Source: Streptomyces sp. SBT349 (GTDB lineage: Bacteria > Actinomycetota > Actinomycetes > Streptomycetales > Streptomycetaceae). Taken from it: a stretch of 42,216 nucleotides of DNA. This document shows positions 1-8,505 of the stretch, piece by piece; positions within the stretch are counted from its first letter, which is position 1, and each line of letters opens with the position of its first letter. Where the stretch lies: NCBI RefSeq assembly GCF_001083795.1, contig NZ_LAVK01000021.1, forward strand, positions 1-42,216, written 5' to 3'. The notes under the pieces are model-generated. The model saw only the letters and a list, made by a program, of their open reading frames with translations. It made no database searches and was not told the DNA's origin. Both the position numbers and the translations under genes were made by a program.

Positions 1-218
1 CCCCCGCGCTGGCCGCCCTGACCCCCCGGGAGACCGACGTCCTGCGCCTGGTCGCCGAGGGCCTGTCCAACGCCGAGATCGCCGGGCGCCTGGTGGTCGG
101 CGAGGAGACGGTCAAGACCCATGTGAGCCGGATCCTCCGCAAGCTCGGCCTCCGCGACCGCGCCCAGGCCGTCGTCACGGCCTATGAGACCGGCCTGGTC
201 ATCCCCCGCGCGCGCTGA
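1..218 (+). CDS. LuxR/NarL-family response regulator, C-terminal part
   Basis: The open frame runs in from the left edge and stops at TGA 216-218. The roughly 70 visible residues form a LuxR-type helix-turn-helix: [15 protein letters not shown], then [10 protein letters not shown], then [20 protein letters not shown]. This is the DNA-binding half of a NarL/FixJ response regulator. The receiver domain lies outside the window. A strong hairpin and two unrelated secreted-enzyme genes separate it from the biosynthetic cluster, so a role in that cluster is not indicated. Confidence 0.9.
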   Translation, partial: PALAALTPRETDVLRLVAEGLSNAEIAGRLVVGEETVKTHVSRILRKLGLRDRAQAVVTAYETGLVIPRAR

Positions 219-348
219 GGGCGTTCAGCGGGACCCTCCTCCGGGGCGCCGGCGGCGCTCTGGACGGCCCCTTTGCCCTCGCCTACATTGCCGGGGTCAA
301 CTCATGTCAGGGACAGGCCAATTCCTCCCGCGGGGAGTCACATCGACC

Positions 349-1596
349 ATGAAGCGCCTGACCGCCGCGATCGTCGCGGCCCTCAGCTTGGCCCTGACCG
401 TCCTGGTGGGGCCCGCCGACGCCGCCCCGGCGGCGGTGGACGACCCCGCCGGGTCGGCCACCCCGTACCACCGGGCGTTCGCTCTGTTCCGCAGCGCGAA
501 CATGTCGTCCCCCGACCGGCTCGCCTCCGGCGTCGGCTTCCACTCGTTCCGGATCCCCGCCGTGGTCACCACCGCCAGTGGCAGGCTGCTCGCCTTCGCC
601 GAGGGCCGGCGGCACAACAACAAGGACTACGGCGACATCAATCTCGTCTACAAGCGCACCAGGACCACGACCGACAACGGCGCGGAGCCGGGTGACTGGG
701 AGCCGTTGCGGGAGGTCGTGGGGTCGGGCAACGGCACCTGGGGCAACCCCACGCCCGTCGTCGACGGGAATTCCGTGCATCTGTTCATGTCGTGGAACGC
801 GGGCGACCGCAGCTTCCACGGCAACGAGCCCCTGCCGGACGGCTCCCTCACCAGGAAGGTCGACGCGACCGAGGAGGGCCGCCGCCGCCTGTTCCTGACC
901 ACGAGCACCGACGACGGCGCCACCTGGTCGACACCCCGCGACATGACCGCGCAGCTCACGCCCGACGGCTGGTCGTGGGACGCCGTCGGCCCCGGCAACG
1001 GCATCAGGATGAGCTCGGGGCAGCTGGTGGTGCCCGCCAGGAACCGCAACATCATCGGGACCGGGTCCCCCGGCAGCCGCACCTGGTCCTCCCAGCCCCT
1101 CAGCGGCGGGGGCGACGAGGGCACCATCGCCCAGACCCCCGACGGCAACCTCTACCGCAACGACCGGCCCACCGGCAGCGGCACCTACCGGCGGGTCGCC
1201 CGCGGCACGCCCGACGCGTTCGGCGCGTTCGCCAACGACACCGGCCTGCCCGACCCGCGCTGCCAGGGCTCCCTGCTCTCCTACAACTACGACGCCCCGG
1301 CCCGCACCGTCTTCCTGAACGCGGCCTCCACGACCAGCCGCAGGACGATGCGCGTACGCATCAGCTACGACACCGACGCCGGCACGTTCGACGTCGGCCG
1401 CGACCTCGGCGACGCCCCGGTCTCCGGGGTCGGCAACGAGGGCGGCTACTCCAGCATGACCAAGACCGCCGACTACCGGATCGGCGCCCTGGTGGAGACC
1501 GACTTCTTCAACGACGGCACGGGCGGCGACTCCTACCGGGCCATCGTCTGGCGCCGGTTCAACCTCTCGTGGGTCCTGAACGGCCCCGACAACTGA
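349..1596 (+). CDS. Secreted exo-alpha-sialidase (GH33-like)
   Basis: A protein of 415 residues predicted to cleave terminal sialic acids outside the cell. The ATG at 349 follows GGGGAG and begins a classical signal peptide (MKRLTAAIVAALSLALTVL, ending near ADA). The family hallmarks are the FRIP motif (HSFRIPAVV), FAEGRR soon after it, and an Asp-box (STDDGATWS). The frame is open further upstream, but starting at 349 puts the signal peptide at the N-terminus. A hairpin follows the stop. It is a neighbour of the ThuA-type protein and is unrelated to the cluster. The family call is strong; the exact substrate is not known. Confidence 0.88.
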   Translation: MKRLTAAIVAALSLALTVLVGPADAAPAAVDDPAGSATPYHRAFALFRSANMSSPDRLASGVGFHSFRIPAVVTTASGRLLAFAEGRRHNNKDYGDINLVYKRTRTTTDNGAEPGDWEPLREVVGSGNGTWGNPTPVVDGNSVHLFMSWNAGDRSFHGNEPLPDGSLTRKVDATEEGRRRLFLTTSTDDGATWSTPRDMTAQLTPDGWSWDAVGPGNGIRMSSGQLVVPARNRNIIGTGSPGSRTWSSQPLSGGGDEGTIAQTPDGNLYRNDRPTGSGTYRRVARGTPDAFGAFANDTGLPDPRCQGSLLSYNYDAPARTVFLNAASTTSRRTMRVRISYDTDAGTFDVGRDLGDAPVSGVGNEGGYSSMTKTADYRIGALVETDFFNDGTGGDSYRAIVWRRFNLSWVLNGPDN

Positions 1597-1641
1597 GGCC
1601 CCCGGCCACCGCCTTGCCCTCCACCCCGCTTCATCCCACCC

Positions 1642-1674
1642 ATCCCGCCACCTCACTTTGTCTGGTGGCGGGAT
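1642..1674 (+). terminator. Hairpin terminator after sialidase
   Basis: A perfect 11-bp inverted repeat (ATCCCGCCACC / GGTGGCGGGAT) with an 11-nt loop, about 45 nt after the sialidase stop. There is no long U-tract, as is common in high-GC actinobacteria. Confidence 0.7.
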
Positions 1675-1814
1675 GAAGTGGGCGTGAGTGTGGTCAAAGT
1701 GGTTCCCCGCCGGGGCGATCGTTGTTACCTTCCTGTGGTGTAACGACCCGGCGCGACGGCGCGCGCCTGTGCAACTGCTCGATGACCTGCCCCGTTGCTT
1801 CACGGAGGACTCGC

Positions 1815-3623
1815 GTGCACAGGAGATTCCGAAGGCTTTCCGCTGTCGTCATGGGCGCGATGCTCGCCCTGGCGGGCACCCTCACCGCCTCGCCCCAGGC
1901 CCTCGCCGGGACCGGCGGGACCGGCGGACCCGCGGCGCCCCCGGCGCCCGCCGCGCCCGTCACGTCCCAGGCACCGCCCGCCGCGCCTGCCCCGGCCGCC
2001 GCCCCCCTGACCGACGTCCTGGTGTTCTCCAAGACCGCCGGATACCGGCACTCGGCCATCCCGGCCGGGATCGCCGCCATCGAACGCCTCGGCGCGGAAC
2101 ACGGGTTCTCCGTCGCCGCCACGGAGGACGCCGCCGCGTTCACCCCCGGCAACCTCGCCCGGTACCAGGCCGTCGTCTGGCTCTCCACCACGGGCGATGT
2201 GCTCAACGGCGCCCAGCAGTCCGCCTTCGAGGAGTACGTCGCGGCGGGCGGCGGCTATGTCGGCGTCCACGCCGCCGCCGACACCGAGTACGACTGGCCC
2301 TGGTACGGCGGCCTCGTCGGCGCCTGGTTCGCCTCCCACCCGGCGACGCAGGAGGCCACCGTCGTGGTCGAGGACCGCTCCTCGGCGTCCACCTCGCACC
2401 TGCCGGAGCGCTGGACGCGCACCGACGAGTGGTACGACTACCGCGCCAGCCCGCGGTCCTCGGTGAAGGTCCTCGCCGCCCTGGACGAGTCCTCGTACAG
2501 CGGGGGCGCCATGGGAGAGGACCACCCCATCACCTGGTGCCACGACTACGAGGGCGGCCGGTCCTGGTACACGGGCCTGGGCCACACCGAGGAGTCGTAC
2601 GCCGACCCGGACTTCACCGCCATGCTGCTCGGCGGCATCCGGATCGCCTCCGGCGACCGGGCCGCGGACTGCCGCCCCGAGACGGGCTACACCCCGCTGT
2701 TCGACGGCACCCAGGCCAGCCTCGACCAGTGGCGGCAGGCGGGCCCCGGCGGGTTCACGCTCGACGACGGCACCCTCACCTCGTTCGGCGGCATGGGGCT
2801 GCTCTGGTACCCGGCGGCCTCCTTCGGCGACTACTCGCTGAAGGTCGACTGGATGATGCCGGGCGATGACAACGGCGGCGTGTTCATCGGCTTCCCCGAT
2901 CCGCAGGGCGACCCCTGGGCGCCGGTCGACCTCGGGCACGAGATCCAGATCGACGCGACCGACGCCGACCCCAGCCGCACCACCGGCAGCGTCTACAGCT
3001 TCGCCGCCCCCGACACCGCCGCCCGGGACGCCGCCCTCAACCCGCCGGGATCCTGGAACAGTTACGAGATCACCGTGCGCGACCGCCAGGTCGAGGTCCA
3101 CCTGAACGGCGTCAAGGTCAACGAGTACACCAGCGACCGCGCCATCGACCTGGGCCACATCGGCGTCCAGAACGACGGCGAGGGTCTGGACATCCACTAC
3201 CGCGACATCCGGATCCGCCAGGACGGCACGCAGGCCACCGACCTGGCGCGCGGCCGTCCCGTCACCGTCTCCAGCGTGGAGCCCGGCAGCCCCCACGTGG
3301 GTGCCAACGCCGTCGACGGTGACCCCGCCACCCGCTGGAGCAGCGCGTACTCCGACCCCCAGCGGATCACCGTCGACCTGGGCGCCGTCCACACGCTCAC
3401 GGGCGTCCGGCTGTCGTGGGAGACCGCGTTCGCCTCGGCCTACTCGGTCCGGACCTCGACGGACAACGCGACCTGGGACACCGTCCACACCACCGCGGCG
3501 GGCGACGGCGGCCTGGACGAGGTCGCCGTGAGCGGCGCCGCCCGCTATGTGCGCGTCGAGGGCACCGCGCGGGCCACGGCGTGGGGCTACTCCCTGTGGG
3601 ACCTGGCCGTGCTCGGGCGCTGA
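1815..3623 (+). CDS. Secreted ThuA-like / DUF1080 / F5-8C (CBM32) protein
   Basis: A protein of 602 residues probably acting on carbohydrate outside the cell. The GTG at 1815 sits 8 nt after GGAGG and is followed by Arg residues and a hydrophobic signal segment. An Ala/Pro-rich linker follows. Next comes a ThuA (class I glutamine-amidotransferase-like) domain (LVFSKTAGYRHSAIPAG near residue 70, YVGVHAAADTEYDW, ITWCHDYEGGRSWYTGLGHT). Then a DUF1080/3-keto-disaccharide-hydrolase-like jelly roll (TPLFDGTQASLDQW to GHIGVQNDG). The C-terminus is an F5/8-type discoidin domain (GANAVDGDPATRWSS, ITVDLG). This architecture is common in Streptomyces. No precise substrate can be assigned. Confidence 0.85.
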   Translation: MHRRFRRLSAVVMGAMLALAGTLTASPQALAGTGGTGGPAAPPAPAAPVTSQAPPAAPAPAAAPLTDVLVFSKTAGYRHSAIPAGIAAIERLGAEHGFSVAATEDAAAFTPGNLARYQAVVWLSTTGDVLNGAQQSAFEEYVAAGGGYVGVHAAADTEYDWPWYGGLVGAWFASHPATQEATVVVEDRSSASTSHLPERWTRTDEWYDYRASPRSSVKVLAALDESSYSGGAMGEDHPITWCHDYEGGRSWYTGLGHTEESYADPDFTAMLLGGIRIASGDRAADCRPETGYTPLFDGTQASLDQWRQAGPGGFTLDDGTLTSFGGMGLLWYPAASFGDYSLKVDWMMPGDDNGGVFIGFPDPQGDPWAPVDLGHEIQIDATDADPSRTTGSVYSFAAPDTAARDAALNPPGSWNSYEITVRDRQVEVHLNGVKVNEYTSDRAIDLGHIGVQNDGEGLDIHYRDIRIRQDGTQATDLARGRPVTVSSVEPGSPHVGANAVDGDPATRWSSAYSDPQRITVDLGAVHTLTGVRLSWETAFASAYSVRTSTDNATWDTVHTTAAGDGGLDEVAVSGAARYVRVEGTARATAWGYSLWDLAVLGR

Positions 3624-3726
3624 GCCCACGCCCCACGCGCCGCCGGCGGTCCTCGACCTGGACGGCCGCACCGTCACGGGACCGGGCGTCAGCACCCCTG
3701 ACCGCCGCGGGAATCCCGCGTCCCCA

Positions 3727-3765
3727 CCCCGCCCCCGGCCGTCCCCACAGCGGCCGGGGGCGGGG
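3727..3765 (+). terminator. Strong hairpin at the left border of the cluster
   Basis: A perfect 15-bp inverted repeat (CCCCGCCCCCGGCCG / CGGCCGGGGGCGGGG) with a 9-nt loop, about 100 nt after the ThuA-protein stop. It lies just before the first conserved cluster promoter, so it likely insulates the cluster from the flank. Confidence 0.75.
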
Positions 3766-3786
3766 CGGGTGCCGAGGGGGGCGACC

Positions 3787-3846
3787 TTGACAGACCGGCA
3801 ATGAAGAATATATACATATAATCGAAACCCTGAGTCCGCCTTCATG
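3787..3846 (+). promoter_or_regulatory. Conserved cluster promoter module, copy 1 (THN synthase)
   Basis: TTGACA at 3787-3792, an 18-nt spacer, then TATACATATAAT at 3811-3822, in an otherwise very GC-rich region. The spacer ends in GAAGAATA. After the -10 region comes a conserved stretch ending in GAGTCCGCC, then an ATG at 3844. The same module recurs at 11688, 20360 and (minus strand) 37336. Copies 1 and 2 share GCGACC just before the -35 box. It lies about 390 nt upstream of the THN synthase start. Confidence 0.8.
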
Positions 3847-4214
3847 AGAATGGCTCCATCGCAGGCGACTCGTATCTCAGGCGACTTCGTCACGCGCTTC
3901 GCGCGTAGAACCGATCACAGATCTGGCGCACCCACTGCCGGTGGTTGTCATCGCCGAGCCCGCGACCGCACCGCCGGCCGCGGGCTCGTTTCTGGTGGTC
4001 GATGGCCTCGATCGGACGCCACGTCGGCATCAAGCCGCTCGTAAGCGGGATGAGTACGGCACTGGGCATATACCCGAGCCCGCCCCCGGGATCGCACCGA
4101 AATCAGCGGAATGACGGCTGATTCGCTGTGCCCCGATCCGGGCGGCACCGGGAGACTGCGAGAAAGAAATCCTCACGTACCAAAGGTGAACTCTACAGAA
4201 AGTAGATTCCAGAC
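3823..4214 (+). other. Long 5' leader of the THN synthase transcript
   Basis: About 390 nt between the promoter and the THN synthase start without a recognisable gene. A possible leader ORF of 66 codons (MRMAPSQATR...) begins at 3844 with GAG 9 nt upstream and ends at 4044. A 9-bp stem (GAGCCCGCG 3956-3964 with CGCGGGCTC 3979-3987) could form inside it. The peptide matches no family I know, and its translation is unproven. Confidence 0.45.
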
Positions 4215-5282
4215 ATGCCAAGGCTATGCAAGCCGTCGGTGAGTGTGCCGGAATATGTCATCACGATGGAAGAGACCCTGGAATTTGCCGAACGGGTACA
4301 CGCCGGAAAGCCGCAGCTTCCGTTGGCGCTTCGACTGATCCAGAACACGGGGGTGCGGAAGCGGCATATCGTACAGCCCATCGAGGAAACGCTTCTCCAC
4401 CCGGGCTTCGAGGAGCGCAACCGCATCTACGAGGTCGAGTCCAAGAAGCGGTGCCCCGAGGTCATCGAACGAGCCCTGGGGAACGCCGGTTTAGGGGCAC
4501 GCGACATCGACGCGATCATCTACGTGTCGTGCACCGGGTTCCTGATGCCGTCGCTGACGGCGTGGCTGATCAACATCATGGGGTTCCGGTCCGACACCCG
4601 GCAGATCCCCATCGCGCAGCTGGGGTGTGCGGCGGGCGGCGCGGCGATCAACCGGGCCCACGACTTCTGCCTGGCCCACCCCGAGAGCAACGTCCTGATC
4701 GTCTCGTGCGAGTTGTGCTCGCTGTGCTACCAGCCCGGGGACGACGGGGTCGGTTCCCTGCTGTCCGACGGGCTGTTCGGTGACGCGGTCGCGGCCGCCG
4801 TGGTGCGGGGCAGCGGAGGCACCGGCATAGAGCTGGAGCGCAATGCCTCCTATCTCATCCCGAACACCGAGGACTGGATCTCCTACGCGGTGCGCGACAC
4901 CGGCTTCCACTTCCAGCTGGACCGCCGGGTGCCCGGGACCATGGAGCCGCTCGCCCCGGTGCTGCGGGACCTCGCCACGGACCATGGCTGGAATATCCGC
5001 GACCTCGACTTCTACATCATCCACGCCGGCGGTCCGAGGATTCTGGACGATCTCGCCAAATTCCTCGACGTCGACCGGGAGATGTTCCGCCACAGCTGGG
5101 CGACCCTCACCGATTACGGCAACATCGCCAGCGCGGTCGTCCTCGACGCGCTGCGCAGGCTGTTCGAGGAGGACACGCCGACGCCGGGTGCCGCCGGAAT
5201 CGTCGCGGGTTTCGGTCCCGGCATCACCGCCGAAATGGCGCTGGGCAGATGGGACGTCGACGCACCGGGGACCACCGCCTGA
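4215..5282 (+). CDS. rppA: 1,3,6,8-Tetrahydroxynaphthalene synthase (type III PKS, RppA type)
   Basis: A homodimeric cytosolic type III polyketide synthase that condenses five malonyl-CoA units to THN, the aromatic core of the pathway. It has 355 residues, normal for bacterial THNS. The catalytic triad falls at the RppA positions: Cys138 (QLGCAAGGAA), His270 (IIHAGG) and Asn303 (DYGNIASA). Cys106 (VSCTGFLMPS), typical of THNS active sites, is present. The start MPRLCKPSVSVPE matches the family's usual N-terminus, although the ribosome site is weak. It heads the cluster behind promoter copy 1 and is followed by the cupin gene 67 nt later. Leu93 is encoded by TTA (4491-4493), suggesting bldA control. 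Chalcone-type chemistry is less likely given the RppA-like residues. Confidence 0.95.
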   Translation: MPRLCKPSVSVPEYVITMEETLEFAERVHAGKPQLPLALRLIQNTGVRKRHIVQPIEETLLHPGFEERNRIYEVESKKRCPEVIERALGNAGLGARDIDAIIYVSCTGFLMPSLTAWLINIMGFRSDTRQIPIAQLGCAAGGAAINRAHDFCLAHPESNVLIVSCELCSLCYQPGDDGVGSLLSDGLFGDAVAAAVVRGSGGTGIELERNASYLIPNTEDWISYAVRDTGFHFQLDRRVPGTMEPLAPVLRDLATDHGWNIRDLDFYIIHAGGPRILDDLAKFLDVDREMFRHSWATLTDYGNIASAVVLDALRRLFEEDTPTPGAAGIVAGFGPGITAEMALGRWDVDAPGTTA

Positions 5283-5349
5283 GTTCAACGGGTGCGTGGG
5301 CACCCTCCCTTGAGCGAGATTCCACACAGACGACAAGGAAGCGAATCGC

Positions 5350-5886
5350 ATGAGCGGCCTTATTGTCCCCTCCGGGCAGGGTCGAAAGCTGACCACAAAG
5401 ATGCAGGAAGTCACCTTCAAGGCCACGGCCGCGGACGGCTCCTCCATATCGTGCTTCGAGGTGGTCGTCCCGCCCGGCTTCGACGTCGGGGCGCACACCC
5501 ACCACCGCTCGCAGGAGTTCTTCTACATTCTCGAAGGAGAGCTGGACCTCCTGGCATTCGAGCCGACCAAGCGCACGGAGGAGAGCTGGGAGGACTGGGA
5601 GTCCTCCGGCGGAGACCGGGTCGTCCGCGCGGGCGTGGGCAGCTGCATGTTCGTTCCGCCCGGATGCCCGCACGCGTTCAGGAATGCCACCGACAAGCCG
5701 GCGCGCATGCTGTTCCAGAGCTACCCGTCGCCCGATCACGAACTCTACTTCGAGGAGATCGTGGAGATCTTCTCGGCCGGTGGACCGGTGAACGCCGACG
5801 CCGTGCAGGAGTTGCGCGACCGGTACGACGTCAGCCAGATCACGCCGCTCCGGTTCCAGCCCCCCACTCCCCCGAACGGGCGGTGA
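5350..5886 (+). CDS. Cupin oxygenase (MomA/Fur2-like), THN to flaviolin/mompain
   Basis: A single-domain cupin of 178 residues with metal-binding motif 1 (GAHTHHRSQEFFYILEG; His49, His51, Glu56) and motif 2 (PPGCPHAFRN; His108). Small cupins directly after THN synthase are known quinone-forming monooxygenases (MomA type) that oxidise THN to flaviolin and sometimes further to mompain, and this is the likely role. The start has a good ribosome site (AAGGAAG). The 3' end overlaps a possible GTG start of the aminotransferase (GTGA at 5883-5886), so the two genes are probably translationally coupled. The metal and the exact oxidation position cannot be read from sequence. Confidence 0.85.
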   Translation: MSGLIVPSGQGRKLTTKMQEVTFKATAADGSSISCFEVVVPPGFDVGAHTHHRSQEFFYILEGELDLLAFEPTKRTEESWEDWESSGGDRVVRAGVGSCMFVPPGCPHAFRNATDKPARMLFQSYPSPDHELYFEEIVEIFSAGGPVNADAVQELRDRYDVSQITPLRFQPPTPPNGR

Positions 5887-5891
5887 CCACG

Positions 5892-7025
5892 ATGGACACG
5901 ATTCCCCTGGTTCACGCGAGTCTGGGTGAGCGCGAACTGGCTGCCGTGGCCGAGGTGTTCGCCTCGGGCTGGCCTGCCGGTCAGGGCCCGCGGGGCAAGG
6001 CCCTGGAGGCCGAGCTGGCCGAACGGTACGGCGTGGGCGGCGCGGTCGCGCTGAGCAACTGCGGCGCCGCGCTCCACCTGGCCATGCTCGCGCTCGGCGT
6101 CAAGCCGGGCGACGAGGTCATCGTCGCCGACTACACGTTCCCGGCCCCCGCCCACGCGGTGCGCTACGTCGGGGCGGACCCCGTCTTCGCCGACGTGCGC
6201 GCCGACACCGGCACCGTCGACCCGCAGGCCGTGGCGGACCTGGTCGGTCCGCGAACGGTGGGGATCATCGCGGTGGACACGGTCGGACTGCCCGCCGACT
6301 ACGCGGAGTTGCAGGCGATCGCGGATCGCCACGGGCTGTTCGTCGTCGAGGACGCCGCGTGCTCCGTCGGCGCGACCTACCAGGGGCGCGAGGCGGGCGC
6401 GTTGGCGCCGGTGGCCTGCCTGTCCTTCCACGGGCGCAAGGGAGCCACCAGCGGCGAGGGCGGGGCGCTGCTCACCGCCGATCCCGCGCTCGCGGCGGAC
6501 GCGAGGATACGGTCGTCCTTCGGCATAGGGAGCATCTTCGACCAGGCGCAGGTCGTCGGCCTGCCGATTCCCGTGTTCACCGAGATCGGCTACAACTACA
6601 AGCTGTCCGACATCGCCGCCGCGATCCTCCAGGTGCAGCTCGGCCGGATCGGCGAACTGCTCGACCGCCGCAGCGCCGTCGCGGCGCGTTACGCCGAACT
6701 GCTCGGTGAGGACGAACTCCTCACCCTGCCGCACGTGCCCGAGGACCGCACCCACGCCTGGCAGTCCTACATGGTGACGCTGGACGCGAGCGTGGACCGT
6801 GCGGGGGTCGCCGCCGACCTCCGCGCCCAGGGCATCGGTTGCGGGCACGGGACATGGGCGTCCCACCTTCAGCCCGTCTACGAGGCGAAGCAGTCCTGCC
6901 CGGTCTCGGCGGACCTCTTCGAGCGCAACCTCGCCATCCCGATGCACGCCGAGCTCAGCATGGCCCAGGTCGAACGGGTCGGTGAGCGCCTGCGTGCCAC
7001 CATCCGGACCCACGCGCGGCCGTGA
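5892..7025 (+). CDS. DegT/DnrJ/EryC1-family PLP aminotransferase, probable hydroxynaphthoquinone transaminase
   Basis: A protein of 377 residues from ATG 5892; an in-frame GTG at 5883 overlapping the cupin stop would add three residues. It has the fold signatures of fold-type I sugar-aminotransferase-like enzymes: ALSNCGAALHLAM, VADYTFPAPAHAV, the PLP-phenol Asp154 (VVEDAACSVGATY) and the Schiff-base Lys183 (SFHGRKGATSGEGG). Sugar transamination is unlikely, since no other deoxysugar genes are present. Position 3 of a THN operon matches the aminotransferases of the furaquinocin and naphterpin pathways, which install an amino group on flaviolin/mompain-type quinones. The role is therefore inferred as 8-amino-flaviolin formation. 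Confidence 0.85.
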   Translation: MDTIPLVHASLGERELAAVAEVFASGWPAGQGPRGKALEAELAERYGVGGAVALSNCGAALHLAMLALGVKPGDEVIVADYTFPAPAHAVRYVGADPVFADVRADTGTVDPQAVADLVGPRTVGIIAVDTVGLPADYAELQAIADRHGLFVVEDAACSVGATYQGREAGALAPVACLSFHGRKGATSGEGGALLTADPALAADARIRSSFGIGSIFDQAQVVGLPIPVFTEIGYNYKLSDIAAAILQVQLGRIGELLDRRSAVAARYAELLGEDELLTLPHVPEDRTHAWQSYMVTLDASVDRAGVAADLRAQGIGCGHGTWASHLQPVYEAKQSCPVSADLFERNLAIPMHAELSMAQVERVGERLRATIRTHARP

Positions 7026-7485
7026 CGGGACCGGAGCCGGCGGCGTGACGAGCGACCACCGGCGCCCGAGCGGCTGGTGAGCCGGTAAGGGCCCCGCGCC
7101 ACCTCGGCCGTCCGCGACAGCGTCGTCGACGGCGGCCGAAGCGGCCCGCCCCTCCCACCGATCCCCGCCCCGGGTCCCGGCCGGACCGGGACACCCCGGC
7201 GCACGTCCACCTCGCCCTGCCCGCCGACGGCCTCGCGGGCCGGGGCCGGTCCTCGGGCACAGCCCGGCGCGGCGGCCCGGCGGAGGGGGAGCACCTGTAC
7301 GCGGAGAAGCACCCGCACGTGTTGGAACACCCGGCCGCGACGGCCCGGGCACCCCTCGGGACTGCCCGGACCACCTGGCCGACGCCGGCGTTCCCGCCGG
7401 GGCACCCCGTGGCGCGATGGCGGCGCGGAGCTCACGGCACGGAGCCGGCAGGGAAGCGATCCCGACTTCTGAAAGGAGAAGGCCA
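7026..7485. other. 460-nt gap without a recognisable gene
   Basis: Very GC-rich sequence between the aminotransferase and ispH. Short frames are open, but none has a family signature or a convincing start with a ribosome site. I see no hairpin as strong as those elsewhere in the cluster and no copy of the conserved promoter. It may carry the ispH-operon promoter or be the relic of a lost gene. Confidence 0.4.
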
Positions 7486-8505
7486 GTGGAATCTCACAGA
7501 TCACAGGACGGTTCGGCCACGACCGCCCCCGGGGGCGTCGTTCTGGCCGAGCCGAGAGGGTTCTGCGCGGGAGTGCGCCGCGCCATCGGCATCGTGGAGC
7601 GGGCGCTCGAGGTGCACGGCGCACCCGTCTACGTGCGCAAGGAGATCGTTCACAACCACTACATCGTCTCCGAACTGACCAAGCGTGGCGCGCGTTTCGT
7701 GGACAGCGAGGAGGAGGTCCCCGAGGGGGCCATCTGCGTCTTCTCCGCGCACGGCGTGTCGCCCGCGGTGCACGACGCGGCCCGGCGGCGGGAGTTGGAC
7801 GTCATCGACGCCACCTGCCCGCTGGTGGCCAAGGTGCACCAGGAGGCGGTGCGCTTCGCCCGCGACGGCCGCACCGTGCTGCTCGTGGGCCACGAGGACC
7901 ACGAGGAGGTGGAGGGCACCCGGGGCGAGGCGCCGGACGCCATCGTGGTGGTGGAGACCGAGGAGGACGTGGCCCGTCTCGACCTGGCCGACGACGCGCC
8001 TGTGGCCTACCTGACGCAGACCACCCTGTCGATCGACGAGACGGCGCGCGTCGTGGAGGCCCTGCACCGCAGGTTCACCAACATCGTCGGCCCCAACGGC
8101 GACGACATCTGCTACGCCAGCCAGAACCGGCAGAACGCCGTGAAGGAACTGGCCCCGCTCAGCGACGTGGTGCTCGTCGTCGGCTCCGCCAACTCCAGCA
8201 ACTCCGTGCGCATGGTGGAGGTCGCCCGCGACCTCGGCGCCGAGGCGTACCTGGTGCCCGACGTGGACCACCTGGACGAGAGCTGGCTCAGCCCCGGGAA
8301 GACCATCGGCATCAGCTCCGGGGCCAGCGCTCCGGAGATCCTGGTGCGCCAACTCCTCGACCGGCTGAAGGAGTTGGGCCACAGCGAGGTGACGGTCCGC
8401 CAGGGCGAGCCCGAGGACGTGGTGTTCTCCATGCCGGGGCGGCTGGCCGACGCCGAGTACGGGCGGATCCCGCGGACGGAACTGGCCGAGGAGAGGCAGG
8501 CATGA
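7486..8505 (+). CDS. ispH: 4-Hydroxy-3-methylbut-2-enyl diphosphate reductase (IspH)
   Basis: The last enzyme of the MEP pathway, reducing HMBPP to IPP and DMAPP with a [4Fe-4S] cluster. The three cluster-ligating cysteines are present: Cys27 (PRGFCAGVRRA), Cys111 (IDATCPLVAKVH) and Cys209 (GDDICYASQNRQ). Substrate-binding motifs KEIVHNHYIV and FSAHGVSP are also present. The GTG at 7486 is chosen because AAAGGAGAAGG lies just upstream and an extended N-terminus is not typical; this gives 339 residues. The gene overlaps the prenyl synthase by 4 nt (ATGA). It is likely a cluster-dedicated copy, since Streptomyces carry a housekeeping ispH elsewhere (general knowledge, not visible here). Confidence 0.95.
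   Translation: MESHRSQDGSATTAPGGVVLAEPRGFCAGVRRAIGIVERALEVHGAPVYVRKEIVHNHYIVSELTKRGARFVDSEEEVPEGAICVFSAHGVSPAVHDAARRRELDVIDATCPLVAKVHQEAVRFARDGRTVLLVGHEDHEEVEGTRGEAPDAIVVVETEEDVARLDLADDAPVAYLTQTTLSIDETARVVEALHRRFTNIVGPNGDDICYASQNRQNAVKELAPLSDVVLVVGSANSSNSVRMVEVARDLGAEAYLVPDVDHLDESWLSPGKTIGISSGASAPEILVRQLLDRLKELGHSEVTVRQGEPEDVVFSMPGRLADAEYGRIPRTELAEERQA

Noticed and set aside
1..218. LuxR-type protein as the cluster regulator
   Set aside because: It is 3.5 kb away behind two terminator hairpins and two unrelated secreted enzymes. Only the DNA-binding end is visible.
4215..5282. Chalcone synthase-like enzyme making another polyketide
   Set aside because: Residue positions Cys106, Cys138, His270 and Asn303 and the following cupin match THN synthase.
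7319..7678. Small open frame overlapping the start of ispH
   Set aside because: It has no ribosome site or family match and overlaps ispH in another frame. ispH has a better start at 7486.
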